Below are positions 9,101 through 18,376 of a stretch of 62,709 nt of DNA, piece after piece (the first letter of the stretch is position 1; every line of letters begins with the position of its first letter). A program made the position numbers and the translations under genes. Source of the DNA: an uncultured Lachnospiraceae bacterium (GTDB taxonomy: Bacteria > Bacillota > Clostridia > Lachnospirales > Lachnospiraceae); the NCBI GenBank assembly GCA_949738465.1, contig CATJBQ010000126.1, positions 1 through 62,709 of the forward strand, read 5' to 3'. A model generated the notes under the pieces. That model was not told the origin of the DNA, did no database searches, and saw only the letters and a program-made list of their open reading frames with translations.

Positions 9101-12100
9101 ACAGTATCTCCGATCCTTGCCACCACATCCTCGGGAGATAGGCCTGACACATCCCCCTCGATCCAGAAGTTAAAGCCTACGTCTGCTCTGTGCTCTGTCT
9201 CATCCTCAATATTTACGATGGTCAGGGACAGGTTTTCGGCAGTCTGGTTGGGTTTTAATGCCATATAGGTATTTCCCTCTGCCTCCGTCATGGTTCCGAT
9301 AAAGGGATACAGATTCATCAGGAAGGTGTCCCGGACATCCACCAGCTGGTCATAGGCCGGATTCCCGCCCTCTGCCAGAATCCGATAGAACTTCTCGCCC
9401 TGCTCCATGTCAGTGAAGCGGTCCGTCTGGCCTGCGAAGATCAGCTCATATCTGCCATGGATCCTGCCGGTGTTCTTATTTCTCACGCTCACATTGACGC
9501 TGTAGAAATCATTCCCCTGACGGCTGATGTCCATAGCATTGATCTTTTCCACGCCGTTTTTATACACCTCGCAGACCAGCTCAAAATTGCCGCTGTCGGA
9601 AAGGGTAAGGGCCGTCTCCCGGTCTGTGACGATACTGGTGCTGTTTATGGAAAAGCGATCACATACGTTTACGGTATTGTATTTCCCCGAAAACAGCTTC
9701 TCCTCCACGATTTTCTTTCTCCACACATTGTCAATGCAGAGCTTCAAGCCTCTATCATAGAGTACATCATAGCTTCGGATCCGGATGGGCTCCGAAAAGC
9801 ATCCGCTAAAGGTCAGCTTATTCAAATAGTCAAACCGCGTTCCGATATCCCTTGCATAAACCTCCGTATTGCCCACCAGCGCCAGCAGGGTATCCTCCGG
9901 AAGTCCTGACACATCCCCCTCGATCCAGAAGGTAAAGCCCACATTCCCTCTATGCTCCGAAGAATCGTCGATATTGACAAGGGACAGTGCGGCCCCCTCC
10001 CGAAGATCCGCAGGTGTCAGCGCCAGATAGGTATTCTTACCCTCCTTCCGGAATTGTCCGGTGAAGGGGAACATTTCCATCTGGAAAATACCCCGGCTTT
10101 CCAGAAGCTGATCGTAGGCCGGATTGCCATTTGCGGCTGCCACACGATAGCATTTTTCTCCGTTCTCCATGGTAAGAAACGCATCCGCATCCCACTGGAA
10201 ATTCATCTTGAAGCGGGCGCGTAACTGCTTTGTCTCCTTGTGGAGAACACTTACATGCGCCTCATAGTATTCGTAGCCGTCCCGGGTGATATTACGGCTG
10301 TTCACCTTCTCCGTGCCATTGCGGTATACCTCATAGGAAAGCGCATACCGTGTCGTATCCGTCAGCTTAAGGGCTGAGTCGCCGCCATTTACAACGATTC
10401 CTGTCTTATTCAGGGCAAGGGTATCAAAGCTGTTGGAATCACTGTACAGCTTTTCAAACATCTTCTCTGTCTGCAGATTGTCCACGCACAGATACAGCCC
10501 TTTTTCCTGCTGGAAATTCCTGCAGTTTTCAAGAAATACTGCCTGGGTACGGGTTCCGGTCTCCTCCGGCAGACGGTTGGACAGATTGGTGACCGTATGG
10601 GTAAAGCGTTTTCCCGCCTTCACATCTGCCACGGTAACGGTCTGATCTCCGATCATAAAAAGTACCGCCCCATCAGAAAGCTTTCCGGAGAGCTTACCGC
10701 CTACCATGAAGTCAAAGCTGGCGGTAAGCCCCTGCTCCTTCTGCTTACAGGGGAACAGGATCTCTAACTGCTCCACATCCGCCTTCCTTGCCACAAGCTT
10801 CAGACAGGGGTTGCCATTCTCCTCTGCCAGCTGGGCGTCAAAGGGATAAAAGAAGCCTCTGTAATCGCCATTCTGCATCAAATGGGATTCTCCGCCATAA
10901 TTCATCGGTTCGTAATCATCCGTATCCAGGGTTGCCACAGACGTTCCCAGTCCGTTCTCCAGAAAATGGAGATAGGCTGTGGAGGCGTTCTCCAGAATGG
11001 AGCTGTCCGTCGCAGTCGCATATACCTCATAGCGATCGTAAGCCCCAACCGTAATGGTGGATCCTGCCTCTACCTCTCTGCCGTTCCGATATACCTGATA
11101 GGTAACCTTGCAGGGGGATTCGTCCTCAATGGACAGATACTCTCCCATCCCATCTTCCCCAAGCTCGATCACCGTTCCTGCAGGCACCATATAATCAATG
11201 GTATCCACCGTGATCACAGGCGCCTTCACATCCAGAATGCCCATACCGATGCTTACGATCATCTCCCCATCGGCCTCGTTGCCATAGTAATCCTTGATAT
11301 GGCAGGTAATAAAGTAAATGCCCTTCTCTGTCAGCGCATCCCCTGTAAACTCCTTGCGTTTCCCCGGTACCGTCTCATCGAACTCCTTTACCTCTGTAAT
11401 CTCAATGGACTCCACGGTGCCGCCCAGGCAGTCCGTGGCTGCAAGACCAAGGTCCTCCTCCTTAAGTTCCACCTGTTCTCCTGATTCCAGGGGCAGATAT
11501 TCCTCTCCGGTATAGATGGGAGGAGCCTTGGGGGTCAGTTGGTAGTTGTCGATGTCGATCTCCAGTTCCTCCAGCTTCTCCCTGGGTACTGTCAGTATGT
11601 AATAGATTCTTGTAATACCGCCCTCCGTAAAGGCTGCCACCTTCTCGGTGGAGATCTGTTCCGTGCATGCAAAAGCTCCGTCCACGCTCTCTACGGTGAT
11701 GTTCTGCACATTGTTGTCGTACCCTCCGGCCATAAATTCCGCTGAAGTTGCGTCGCCTTTCAGCTTTCCCCGCAGGGTAAGACAAAAGGAAGCGTCATAG
11801 TCCGTGATGTCCTGGGGCAAAGCCCACGCGTCCACCGGCCATGCCAGCAGGATGGTATCGTTATCGGGCGGGAAATGCTCCATGTCCACATCCAGATTCA
11901 TAACAAATCTTCCATCACCGTAATCCTTTACGGTCCGGTCGATCTGATCAAAGGGATTGCAGATCATGTTGTAGCCTGCCGGGCCGATCTCGTCGGTGGT
12001 CATGGTGGTAAAGGTCAACATTCTGGCATGCTCCTCCGCAAAGATGATCCAGCCGTTATAGGTCTCACCTTCCTCTGTCTTGGAGTCTGCCGTGATGCAC

Positions 12101-12840
12101 ACATCATAATAGCAGTTTCCCTCCGCCGTGAACCGGTTGCCCGCGCCCTCCATCAGCACGCCGTTTTTGTAGATCCGGTAAGAAAAATCATAATCCTTTA
12201 GATCGCTGTCCTCCGGCAGAAGATAGGAGATCCAGGAAGACTGTATCTCCACAACCTCTCCTACCTTGACCCTCTTGTCAAACAGCGGTGTGACATGGAT
12301 CTCCTTCTCATTTTTCCCCTGATTATCCGAGGAGTCCTTGGCTGACATCCGGATTACATAGTCGCCGGAGTCCGGCACACAGAATTCCTGATCCTCCACC
12401 GGGATCTCCTTGTCGTCGCTGTACACGTTTACCGTGTAATCCATGATATTCTCATCGTAATTGTCCACAACACGGACCTCCGGCAGCTCCACCTTGTCTG
12501 TTGCCTGAAGCTTCATCAGAGAACCCATGAGCTGAACCACCGGCGCTGTGGTATCCTGGGTGGTGATCTCATATTTGAGGCCCTTTCCGCGGACCTCATA
12601 GACACCCAGCTTATCAAAAATGATCTTCTCATCCTCCACCGGCACCTTCTCATCCTGATAGGTGATGGTAAGCTCCGCATAATCGGTATAGCCCTTCAGG
12701 GTAGACAAGTCGAACTGCGTGTTTACCTCTACCGTCAGTCTGTCTTTTGACAGAAGAAATACCGTCAGAATACCTGCCGCAATCAAAACCATTGCCGCCG
12801 TGATCGCCGATACCGTTACAATCATTTTTTTCTTCTTCAC
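6085..12840 (-). CDS. Giant membrane-anchored multi-domain repeat protein (probable glycan-binding surface protein)
   Basis: About 2251 residues from a GTG at 12840, chosen because AAGGAGAGA precedes it and the product then starts with a lysine-rich stretch and one hydrophobic segment (residues about 6-30: signal anchor). Next come Ig-like beta domains (DTTAPVVQLMG...YVIRMSAKDSSDN). Three related modules end in GLYLCVDN, GLKLCIDNVW and GLTLCVDNVW (about residues 783, 1033, 1290). Seven tandem C-terminal repeats follow (residues 1303-2183). No LPXTG motif is visible and no catalytic motif was recognised, so it is probably a glycan-binding or scaffold protein displayed outside the membrane. The last 68 bases overlap the next gene, and the C-terminal tail looks unlike the repeats. 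Confidence 0.75.
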   Translation of the reverse strand: MKKKKMIVTVSAITAAMVLIAAGILTVFLLSKDRLTVEVNTQFDLSTLKGYTDYAELTITYQDEKVPVEDEKIIFDKLGVYEVRGKGLKYEITTQDTTAPVVQLMGSLMKLQATDKVELPEVRVVDNYDENIMDYTVNVYSDDKEIPVEDQEFCVPDSGDYVIRMSAKDSSDNQGKNEKEIHVTPLFDKRVKVGEVVEIQSSWISYLLPEDSDLKDYDFSYRIYKNGVLMEGAGNRFTAEGNCYYDVCITADSKTEEGETYNGWIIFAEEHARMLTFTTMTTDEIGPAGYNMICNPFDQIDRTVKDYGDGRFVMNLDVDMEHFPPDNDTILLAWPVDAWALPQDITDYDASFCLTLRGKLKGDATSAEFMAGGYDNNVQNITVESVDGAFACTEQISTEKVAAFTEGGITRIYYILTVPREKLEELEIDIDNYQLTPKAPPIYTGEEYLPLESGEQVELKEEDLGLAATDCLGGTVESIEITEVKEFDETVPGKRKEFTGDALTEKGIYFITCHIKDYYGNEADGEMIVSIGMGILDVKAPVITVDTIDYMVPAGTVIELGEDGMGEYLSIEDESPCKVTYQVYRNGREVEAGSTITVGAYDRYEVYATATDSSILENASTAYLHFLENGLGTSVATLDTDDYEPMNYGGESHLMQNGDYRGFFYPFDAQLAEENGNPCLKLVARKADVEQLEILFPCKQKEQGLTASFDFMVGGKLSGKLSDGAVLFMIGDQTVTVADVKAGKRFTHTVTNLSNRLPEETGTRTQAVFLENCRNFQQEKGLYLCVDNLQTEKMFEKLYSDSNSFDTLALNKTGIVVNGGDSALKLTDTTRYALSYEVYRNGTEKVNSRNITRDGYEYYEAHVSVLHKETKQLRARFKMNFQWDADAFLTMENGEKCYRVAAANGNPAYDQLLESRGIFQMEMFPFTGQFRKEGKNTYLALTPADLREGAALSLVNIDDSSEHRGNVGFTFWIEGDVSGLPEDTLLALVGNTEVYARDIGTRFDYLNKLTFSGCFSEPIRIRSYDVLYDRGLKLCIDNVWRKKIVEEKLFSGKYNTVNVCDRFSINSTSIVTDRETALTLSDSGNFELVCEVYKNGVEKINAMDISRQGNDFYSVNVSVRNKNTGRIHGRYELIFAGQTDRFTDMEQGEKFYRILAEGGNPAYDQLVDVRDTFLMNLYPFIGTMTEAEGNTYMALKPNQTAENLSLTIVNIEDETEHRADVGFNFWIEGDVSGLSPEDVVARIGDTVIRAEDVGRKFYYQRQLVFHGCFGENIEVQEAGLLAERGLTLCVDNVWRTKSNNTNITVTLVPGEARGSFWIHPDTPDGLYPNAGQDAVGVPQVITGGIYVNGERNTACRLEKYAWGDYQIVLDKPAAEGTVVVLDGIYGRGTGDPAYGDDYKVTFRRAVFQYRNGGWNEGEEEVGPPQEEKITVTLVPGEARGGFWIHPDTPDDFYPNAGQDAIGLPQAVTGGIYVNGERNTACRLEKYAWGDYQIVLDKPAAEGTVIVLDGVYGRGTDDPAYGDDYTVTFDRVVFQYRNGGWNEGEEEVGPPEEKVVTVTLVPGEDGGSFWIHPDTPDDFYPNAGQDAIGLPQVITGGIYVNGELAPACSLEKYPWGDYRIVLNKPLAHSRAAETVVVLDGVYGRGTEDPFCGDDYTVRFTEVIFRYKSGSWQQLDEIPEEPEEPEEPEEQVVNVTLSPGGGAGSFWIHPDTPDDLYPNAGQDAIGLPQVVTGGIYVKGELVPACKFEKYAWGDYLLTLNKPATEGTVVVLEGTYGRETSDPSYGDGYTVKFNKAIFQYKNGSWQQLDEIPEEPEIPEEPEEKVVTVTFDSGIDAKSFWLTPDAADDLYPNNGQNAVGLPQVAAGGIYVNGKLVPACRLEKYNWGAYQLILKEEAAEGTVVVLEGTYGRGTEDPSYGDGYTVKFNRAVFQYKAGNWKQLDEIPDVSVDVGLNGGDTTCLWIATTPADDFYTQDSWAETQTPITGGIYVDGVLNNSCALKKFTGQYYIALTDGGVNVTEGTVVVMDGLYGRWAGDPNYAVDDYTVQFKKAIFQYKNGNWKKLDETPGLSVDVGLNGGDTTSLWIATTPADDFYTQDSWAEAPTLITGGVYVDGVLNTGCALKKFTGQYYVGLGDGGVTATEGTIVVIDGLYGRWIGDPNYAADDYIVQFKKAIFQYTDGAWRQLSEMPKKTAAARMALQDPVRTADIWEDPESRRILQEAVPDETNNQEGEENDQKTQHRSLLRTTAGNKSVPY
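6290..8934 (-). repeat. Seven tandem in-frame repeats (120-136 codons each) in the giant surface protein
   Basis: Units begin at about 8934, 8556, 8178, 7770, 7374, 7014 and 6648, giving periods of 378, 378, 408, 396, 360 and 366 bases, all multiples of three. Units 1-5 share FWIHPDTPDD-YPNAGQDA, GGIYVNGE, LEKYAWGDYQI and GTVVVLDG-YGRGT. Units 6-7 are a diverged subtype (LWIATTPADDFYTQDSWAE, ALKKFTGQYY). All end in a shared VF/IFQYKNG-W motif followed by an E/P-rich linker in the first five units. The high nucleotide identity between units 1-3 points to recent unit duplication. Confidence 0.93.
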
Positions 12841-12910
12841 TGCACTCTCTCCTTTCCTTGTTCCCGCGCTGTCCTCTGCGCATGCAGGGATACCCGCAGG
12901 GTATTTCCCG

Positions 12911-14095
12911 TCATCGTTCCACGATGGACAGATGGTCCAGATACAGACAATCGCCATCCTCCTGTATTCCGGATACAATAAACGTCACGGTCCAGATATC
13001 AAGCCCCTCTCCAAGGAAATATTCCTTCAAGGTCTTAAGGCAGATGGAGGTTCCCTCCTTGCCGGACCAGCTATGAGGAGCGATGCTGGTGGAAACGCCA
13101 AAAGACGCGTTCAGGGGATCATAGGCGCTCATCTGCACCGTTATGACCTGATCGGTATCGTTGTAGAGCTCATATTCCAGATAGGCGTTCTCGTAGTCCG
13201 AGATACCGGAGCCATCCAGCATGTAATCACGGGTACGAAAGCCGATGCTGTCAATACCGTCTCCCAGCTTATTTTCATAAAATTCGATCTTCATGGAGCT
13301 TCTTCCGGTGGATACATAGTTGAGGTCCGTATTCAGGGAATACTGGGGGCAGCGCAGCTTGCTGGTCGCCCCGCCCATCTCCGAGAACTTGTATACATCT
13401 GCTTCCCTGGAAAAATCAATCTCACCCGTCATTTCACTGGCTGTATAGCTTCCCTCTCCAAGCTCCGCACAGAAGTTATCAAAAATAAGCTCCAGCGGCT
13501 TTTCCCCGGCCAATCCGCCCTCAAGCACAAAGAAAAAGTTTTTTATGGCCGTCACATCCACAAAAGAGGCTGCCACATCATTGTTCACTTCAAATTCCAG
13601 GTGATTCATTTTTCCCGGCTCTAAGGTCCGCTTTCCAAACTGGAAAGAATCCTGCGCCGCATCCGGATGGTTGTAGCCAAATACGATCTCCAAAGGGCGT
13701 TCATTGGCGTTAAAAATGTCAATGGAATACTTTTTCACGTCCGAAAAATCCGTTTTCGGCATATAATTGTTTCCCGGAAACAGGTAAATGGGATTATCCT
13801 TATAATACAGGATATTTCCCTCCTCATCCTCCACCGCATTGCCCTCGATCACGAATCTTGCTGCAAATTCCCCATCCGTTACATACTGTTCGTCGTCTGT
13901 GATCTCCACTCTGGCCCGCATATACTGCAGATTCGTATTCAGCATTTCATTCAGGCTCTCAAATCCACACAACACCACCTTTTCCCCACTCGCCTCGGGT
14001 GGCTTTGCCGTATTGCTCTCGCAGCCAGAAAGCATTGCCGCTCCCATGGCCAGAGCCAGAAAAAACGCTGTCTTTTTTCCATTCTTTCTTCTCAT
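12911..14095 (-). CDS. Uncharacterised lipoprotein of the carbohydrate locus
   Basis: A 394-residue lipoprotein with a positively charged N-terminus, hydrophobic core and lipobox LSGC (AAMLSGCESN). The rest alternates short beta-rich stretches and has two similar halves: 'VLCGFESLNEMLNT...' and 'DVYKFSEMGGATSKLRC...', each resembling the carbohydrate-binding/jelly-roll type modules found with surface glycosidases. The C-terminus (DCLYLDHLSIVER) resembles the module ends of the giant repeat protein just downstream (LYLCVDNL). No catalytic motif was recognised. GGGGAGGTGG precedes the ATG. It lies between the GH123-like gene and the giant protein, so a role in binding the same glycan is likely, by inference. 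Confidence 0.7.
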   Translation of the reverse strand: MRRKNGKKTAFFLALAMGAAMLSGCESNTAKPPEASGEKVVLCGFESLNEMLNTNLQYMRARVEITDDEQYVTDGEFAARFVIEGNAVEDEEGNILYYKDNPIYLFPGNNYMPKTDFSDVKKYSIDIFNANERPLEIVFGYNHPDAAQDSFQFGKRTLEPGKMNHLEFEVNNDVAASFVDVTAIKNFFFVLEGGLAGEKPLELIFDNFCAELGEGSYTASEMTGEIDFSREADVYKFSEMGGATSKLRCPQYSLNTDLNYVSTGRSSMKIEFYENKLGDGIDSIGFRTRDYMLDGSGISDYENAYLEYELYNDTDQVITVQMSAYDPLNASFGVSTSIAPHSWSGKEGTSICLKTLKEYFLGEGLDIWTVTFIVSGIQEDGDCLYLDHLSIVER

Positions 14096-14114
14096 ATAAA
14101 ACCCACCTCCCCGG

Positions 14115-16667
14115 TTATTCCAGCTTCTGATACACGGAGCCCAGATACAGCGTTCTCTTGTATGTGTTTCCCGCCTCGTCGATCAGGTTACCGGTACTGA
14201 TCCGTAGCTCATTGACCGCAGCCAGCGTACTCTCGGAGCGTGAGATCCGGTTCAGGTTTCCAACCTCGATCTCCTTCCAGCTATTGGCCGGAAGCACAAT
14301 GGTATCCACCGGATAGGTCATTCCATCCTCCGTACCTGCCGTGATATTGATCTCCAGCGCTTCGCCGCTGTTATAGAGCAGGAAGGAGATCTTCTCCGTC
14401 TGATCGATATCGGCCACATCAAAAAACACATAGGGAGAATAGGTCTGCGTCTGGGTATCGGTATCCAGCTTGGCCCCCGACAGCTCAATCCTGGCGCTGC
14501 TGCCGCTGCGTCCGCCGATGGCTTCCCATGTGGCCGCCACGCTGCTGCCCAGCTCGGTGTTCACCCGCAGCCGCTCGATCTGCGTGCTGTCTTCTACATC
14601 CAGCAGTACCTCCGGCCTTTTCCCAACCGTAAGCTCTGCCGTGATACCACAGGCCTCCAGATCAAGAACGCCGCTTTCTGCATACGCCATCCCTGTCATC
14701 GTATAGATCTCGGATCCCTGGCCTTCTCCTTGAGCCGTCAGGACCTCCTGGTTCAACTGAACCTGGGTTCCGCCCTTTGCTGCTAAGGAGCAGGATACGC
14801 CTTCCTCCGTGGTATCAAAATCCAGCAGCACAAGTCCCGCCTCGCTGTCCGCCATCTCGATCAGCCTTGCCACCGTACGCCGCACATCCGAAAGTCCGGT
14901 AAAATTCAGCTTTGAGGTTCCGGTGGCGTAGATCTGTTCATTGATGGTTCGAATCGCCTGCCTGATACCCTCTGTGGGAACCTGGTACTGCTCCGCCAGC
15001 GCAAGGGACTTCTCCTCCAGCAGGGACAGATAGCTGTGATCGTCGATCCCATCCCGGACCGCCATCAGCCGAAGGGAGGGGAAGGGCTTCTCCGAGCCGT
15101 AGGGGCGTCCCGGGTAGAAAAGATATCCGTCTCCGTCTGTGACGCCATCCCGGCAGGAGGTTCCGTAAAGATCGCTGATCCTGCCATAGCCTACCACATT
15201 GCCCGCTCCCCAGTTGCAATATCCGTTCACATTCCAGAAAAGATCTCCCGTCAGCCGGTAATCAAATTTGGACCAGAATACGTCCCTCCCGGTGATCAGA
15301 TACTCATCGATCATCCGCGTCGGATAAGGAAAGCTCTGAATGGTACCGTAGGATTCAATGGTATATTCCTGTTCCACCAGTTCCTCATACATCTCGATAT
15401 TTTTCGTGGAGCCAAGATTGTCGTATAAGGGACTCACCATCAGCTCTTTGTACTGGGCAAATTCCTCCTGCCAGCCATGAACCACAGACATCAGGTGCTT
15501 TGCCTCTGCAAGGCTTGCTGCCATCTCCTCCGGCAGCTCCTGCTGGCCGGCCACTTTTTCCTCCAGTGCATTGGTGGCCGCAATGCAGGCCCGCATCTGC
15601 GGATAACGGTCCTCCGATACCTCATCATAAACCCGATCAAAATAATAGTACATTTTTTCAAAATAATTCGTTCCGTCTTCCTTGCTGGCTCTGGCGATGG
15701 CCGTCAGATATTCTTCCAACAGCACATAATCGATGCTCTTATACGATTCTCCGGCTGTTCCGCCATAGGGATTGCCGTCTTCAAAGACGGCCGTCTGATC
15801 CCGGTAAGGAATCCCATAGGAGGCAACTCTTGGATAGTATTGGCGCAGACATGCAATAAAGCCGTCCACGTCCCCGGTCTCCGCCGGAAAATAATAAGCG
15901 GTCAGATTATAATCCAGAAGCGTATCGTAGTAATCCCCGTATTTTTCTATGGTATTGTCCAGCTCTCCGTCCATCAGCCAGTCCTGCCAGATCAGGTAGG
16001 TAGAGCGCATATAGGGAGCTGACGGCATATTGAAGTCATAGACCTCTGCCGATACCGGGACCTCAATGGCATTGTCCTCTGTCCGGACGGTACAGATTCC
16101 TGTATACGTTCCGGCTCCGGCCTCCCCCGGAATCTTAAGATCGATCCAGATTCCCTGGTTCTTATCAGCTTCCGTGTGGTTTTCTTCTGCTTTCTTATAA
16201 TACTCCATGGGCACCAGCGCATCCGGATAGTCATCGGCCGGGAATCCGGTAAAGCCCTTGGAGGTATAGGCGTAGCGCTGGGCATACACGGTGGCGGCAG
16301 AGGAGGGGATCGTTTCTCCCGTCCCACTTGTAAGGTCGCCCATTTCTACGTCAAACCGGGCCGTCCCTTCCGTCCGCAGAATCAACTGGGCGCCCTCCGT
16401 CTCGCCTCTGGCCCCCTCAAAGAAAAGTCCCTCTGTCTTCGCGTCCAGAAGCGCGGAAATGTCCTCCGTCCTGGTAACCTTCACCGTATTGCAGGCGCAC
16501 TTCAATTGTACCTCTCCCACAGCTTCTCCTGCGGCCTCTCCCTCTCCCACGGCCTCCTTTGGCGGGTCAACGCTCTTTGGCGTCTCCCCGCTGCAGGAAA
16601 CCGATAGAAATACTGTCATTCCCGCCAACAGGCAGGCAAGCCCTCGTTTCATTTTACTTTTGCGCAT
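14115..16667 (-). CDS. GH123-like (DUF4091) glycoside hydrolase lipoprotein
   Basis: An 850-residue lipoprotein (FLSVSC lipobox near residue 25). The central part matches the DUF4091/GH123 catalytic family: an N-terminal sandwich with 'GIWIDLKIPGEAGAGTYTG', a barrel with 'YDTLLDYNLTAYYFPA', and the family signature near residue 515-550, 'GYLFYPGRP' followed by 'SLRLMAVRDGIDDHSYL'. GH123 founders are beta-N-acetylgalactosaminidases that act by substrate assistance, but many DUF4091 proteins are untested. The extra C-terminal 200 residues look like a carbohydrate-binding sandwich (YSPYVFFDVADIDQTEK). It is 36 bases downstream of the binding-protein gene and in the same operon. Confidence 0.8.
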   Translation of the reverse strand: MRKSKMKRGLACLLAGMTVFLSVSCSGETPKSVDPPKEAVGEGEAAGEAVGEVQLKCACNTVKVTRTEDISALLDAKTEGLFFEGARGETEGAQLILRTEGTARFDVEMGDLTSGTGETIPSSAATVYAQRYAYTSKGFTGFPADDYPDALVPMEYYKKAEENHTEADKNQGIWIDLKIPGEAGAGTYTGICTVRTEDNAIEVPVSAEVYDFNMPSAPYMRSTYLIWQDWLMDGELDNTIEKYGDYYDTLLDYNLTAYYFPAETGDVDGFIACLRQYYPRVASYGIPYRDQTAVFEDGNPYGGTAGESYKSIDYVLLEEYLTAIARASKEDGTNYFEKMYYYFDRVYDEVSEDRYPQMRACIAATNALEEKVAGQQELPEEMAASLAEAKHLMSVVHGWQEEFAQYKELMVSPLYDNLGSTKNIEMYEELVEQEYTIESYGTIQSFPYPTRMIDEYLITGRDVFWSKFDYRLTGDLFWNVNGYCNWGAGNVVGYGRISDLYGTSCRDGVTDGDGYLFYPGRPYGSEKPFPSLRLMAVRDGIDDHSYLSLLEEKSLALAEQYQVPTEGIRQAIRTINEQIYATGTSKLNFTGLSDVRRTVARLIEMADSEAGLVLLDFDTTEEGVSCSLAAKGGTQVQLNQEVLTAQGEGQGSEIYTMTGMAYAESGVLDLEACGITAELTVGKRPEVLLDVEDSTQIERLRVNTELGSSVAATWEAIGGRSGSSARIELSGAKLDTDTQTQTYSPYVFFDVADIDQTEKISFLLYNSGEALEINITAGTEDGMTYPVDTIVLPANSWKEIEVGNLNRISRSESTLAAVNELRISTGNLIDEAGNTYKRTLYLGSVYQKLE

Positions 16668-16703
16668 ATCGATCGTTTCCTTTCCCCCATGAGAATCAAG
16701 ATC

Positions 16704-18356
16704 TTATTGCAACATACCGGCTCTCCGCAGCAGATCCTCCCAGGCGGTGCTTCCCTTGTAATATGCGTAGTCCGCTTCATAGATTTCCTGTGCCGTCATT
16801 CTGGTATTGCTGTCCTCGTGGCAGAGAAGCACTTCAATGGGCGCCTCGCTGATCGACCGGTATACCTTAAGCCCGGTGGCTCCCAGGGGCTTATCGGTAC
16901 GGTCATACTGATAGGAGGCATTCTTTGCGATCCTCCAGCGGGATTTCGCATAATCACTGTACTTAGACCATATATCGGGATCCTTTTCCACATCATATCC
17001 AAAGGGAAGCGTCGGGCCGTTCATTGCCTGCGCAAAAATCTTCTGCCCTTCTTCCGATGCCATAAAGATCAGAAATTCCCTGGCATGGGCAAGCCCTTTT
17101 CCATAAGAGGCTGCAAAGGCGGTGTGGTAATTGGAATAGGTGTAGGTCATGGTACGGGCCCGCCACACCTCCTCGATCACCTCCTCCAGGGTATAGGAGC
17201 CTGTGGGCGCAAAGCTGGGGGATGCCGCTTCTTCCTTTCCGTCCAGACCGGCATCCACGTAATCGATCACCTGGCAGAGCTCCTCCTCCGTGATTCCAAG
17301 CTTTTCCCCCAGCGATGAGATCACCGGCGTGCGCAGGAACCGCACCTGGTTGTCCGGGAAGGACTTCTCCATCTCCAGATTATTCCAATCCCCGTTGGAG
17401 AAGAAGGCTGCGTCTCCCAGCATAAAATGGGTCTGGGTCTCGTTCCAGGTATAGCTGTTGCTTCTGGGGTCGCTGTAGCCCGCCCCGAACAGTGATTCCA
17501 TCACCTTCATGGCCTCCAGACGCCCCTGCTGGTTGAAGATCTCCGGTCCAACCTTCATTTTCTGTTCCACCTCATCATAATAACGCCCGGAATAAAAGTT
17601 CTCGATGTTCTCAATTCCTTCGTACTGTCCCCACCACACCTCATACAGGTATTGGTAATAGGAGGTTGCCGCCGCATGGATAAATGCAGGAACCTTCTTT
17701 TCCGACAGCTTTTCTGAAACCGCCACCAGCTCATTGGTGGTCCGGACCGGATACTGGCTCTCCCAATCCTCTCCCAATGTATTTTTTAAAACCTGCTCAT
17801 TTGCCAAAAGCCCGGCAACCGTCTGCACCCAGGGCATGGTATAATAGACTTCCTTTCCATCCTTCTCATATTGGAACGCGGACATCAGAGACGGATCTAA
17901 GGTGTCCTTGATCATCCTTCCATCCGGCTGCGCCGTATATACATCCGTAAGATCCGCAAGGTATGCTTTCTCCTCATCTCCATTGAGCATGGAGGTGATC
18001 ATACTCCTCACATCCGTGCCTGCAAAAAACAGGTCGTATCTGGAATAGTCAATGCCCATCTCCAGCTTGTTGGTGATATTGGTGTCCTCTGTCTCCGTCG
18101 TGATGGTGATGGAAACCTCCGGATGCTTATCCTCGTATGCCTCCGCCAGGGCATACAGCCATTTGGTTCCGTACCCCTTGTCGATGGTCACGATATCCAG
18201 GGTATTTTCGGAATCGCTCACAACCTTTTCGCTGTAGCCGTCTTTGCCCTCTCCATTTTCTCCGCCTTCGCCGCCTTTGCCCTGGCATCCCACAAGGGAC
18301 GTGCCCACAGCCAGCGCACACAGCCCGGCCAGAATTCTTTTAACTACATTTTTCAT
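16704..18356 (-). CDS. Carbohydrate ABC transporter solute-binding lipoprotein
   Basis: A 550-residue family-1 extracellular solute-binding protein. The start MKNVVKRILAG at 18356 is set by GGAGGAGG 8-9 bases upstream. Signal peptide with lipobox SLVGC (about residue 22), then a Gly/Glu/Lys-rich linker, then 'TLDIVTIDKGYGTKWLYALAEAYEDKHPEVSITITTE', the usual first lobe of sugar-binding proteins. It is larger than typical maltose-type binding proteins (about 400-450 residues). It lies after the two permease genes and would deliver the sugar captured outside to them. No ATPase gene is nearby, so a shared MsmX-type ATPase is expected from established Bacillota biology. Confidence 0.9.
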   Translation of the reverse strand: MKNVVKRILAGLCALAVGTSLVGCQGKGGEGGENGEGKDGYSEKVVSDSENTLDIVTIDKGYGTKWLYALAEAYEDKHPEVSITITTETEDTNITNKLEMGIDYSRYDLFFAGTDVRSMITSMLNGDEEKAYLADLTDVYTAQPDGRMIKDTLDPSLMSAFQYEKDGKEVYYTMPWVQTVAGLLANEQVLKNTLGEDWESQYPVRTTNELVAVSEKLSEKKVPAFIHAAATSYYQYLYEVWWGQYEGIENIENFYSGRYYDEVEQKMKVGPEIFNQQGRLEAMKVMESLFGAGYSDPRSNSYTWNETQTHFMLGDAAFFSNGDWNNLEMEKSFPDNQVRFLRTPVISSLGEKLGITEEELCQVIDYVDAGLDGKEEAASPSFAPTGSYTLEEVIEEVWRARTMTYTYSNYHTAFAASYGKGLAHAREFLIFMASEEGQKIFAQAMNGPTLPFGYDVEKDPDIWSKYSDYAKSRWRIAKNASYQYDRTDKPLGATGLKVYRSISEAPIEVLLCHEDSNTRMTAQEIYEADYAYYKGSTAWEDLLRRAGMLQ

Positions 18357-18376
18357 TATAATAGCCTCCTCCTTTT

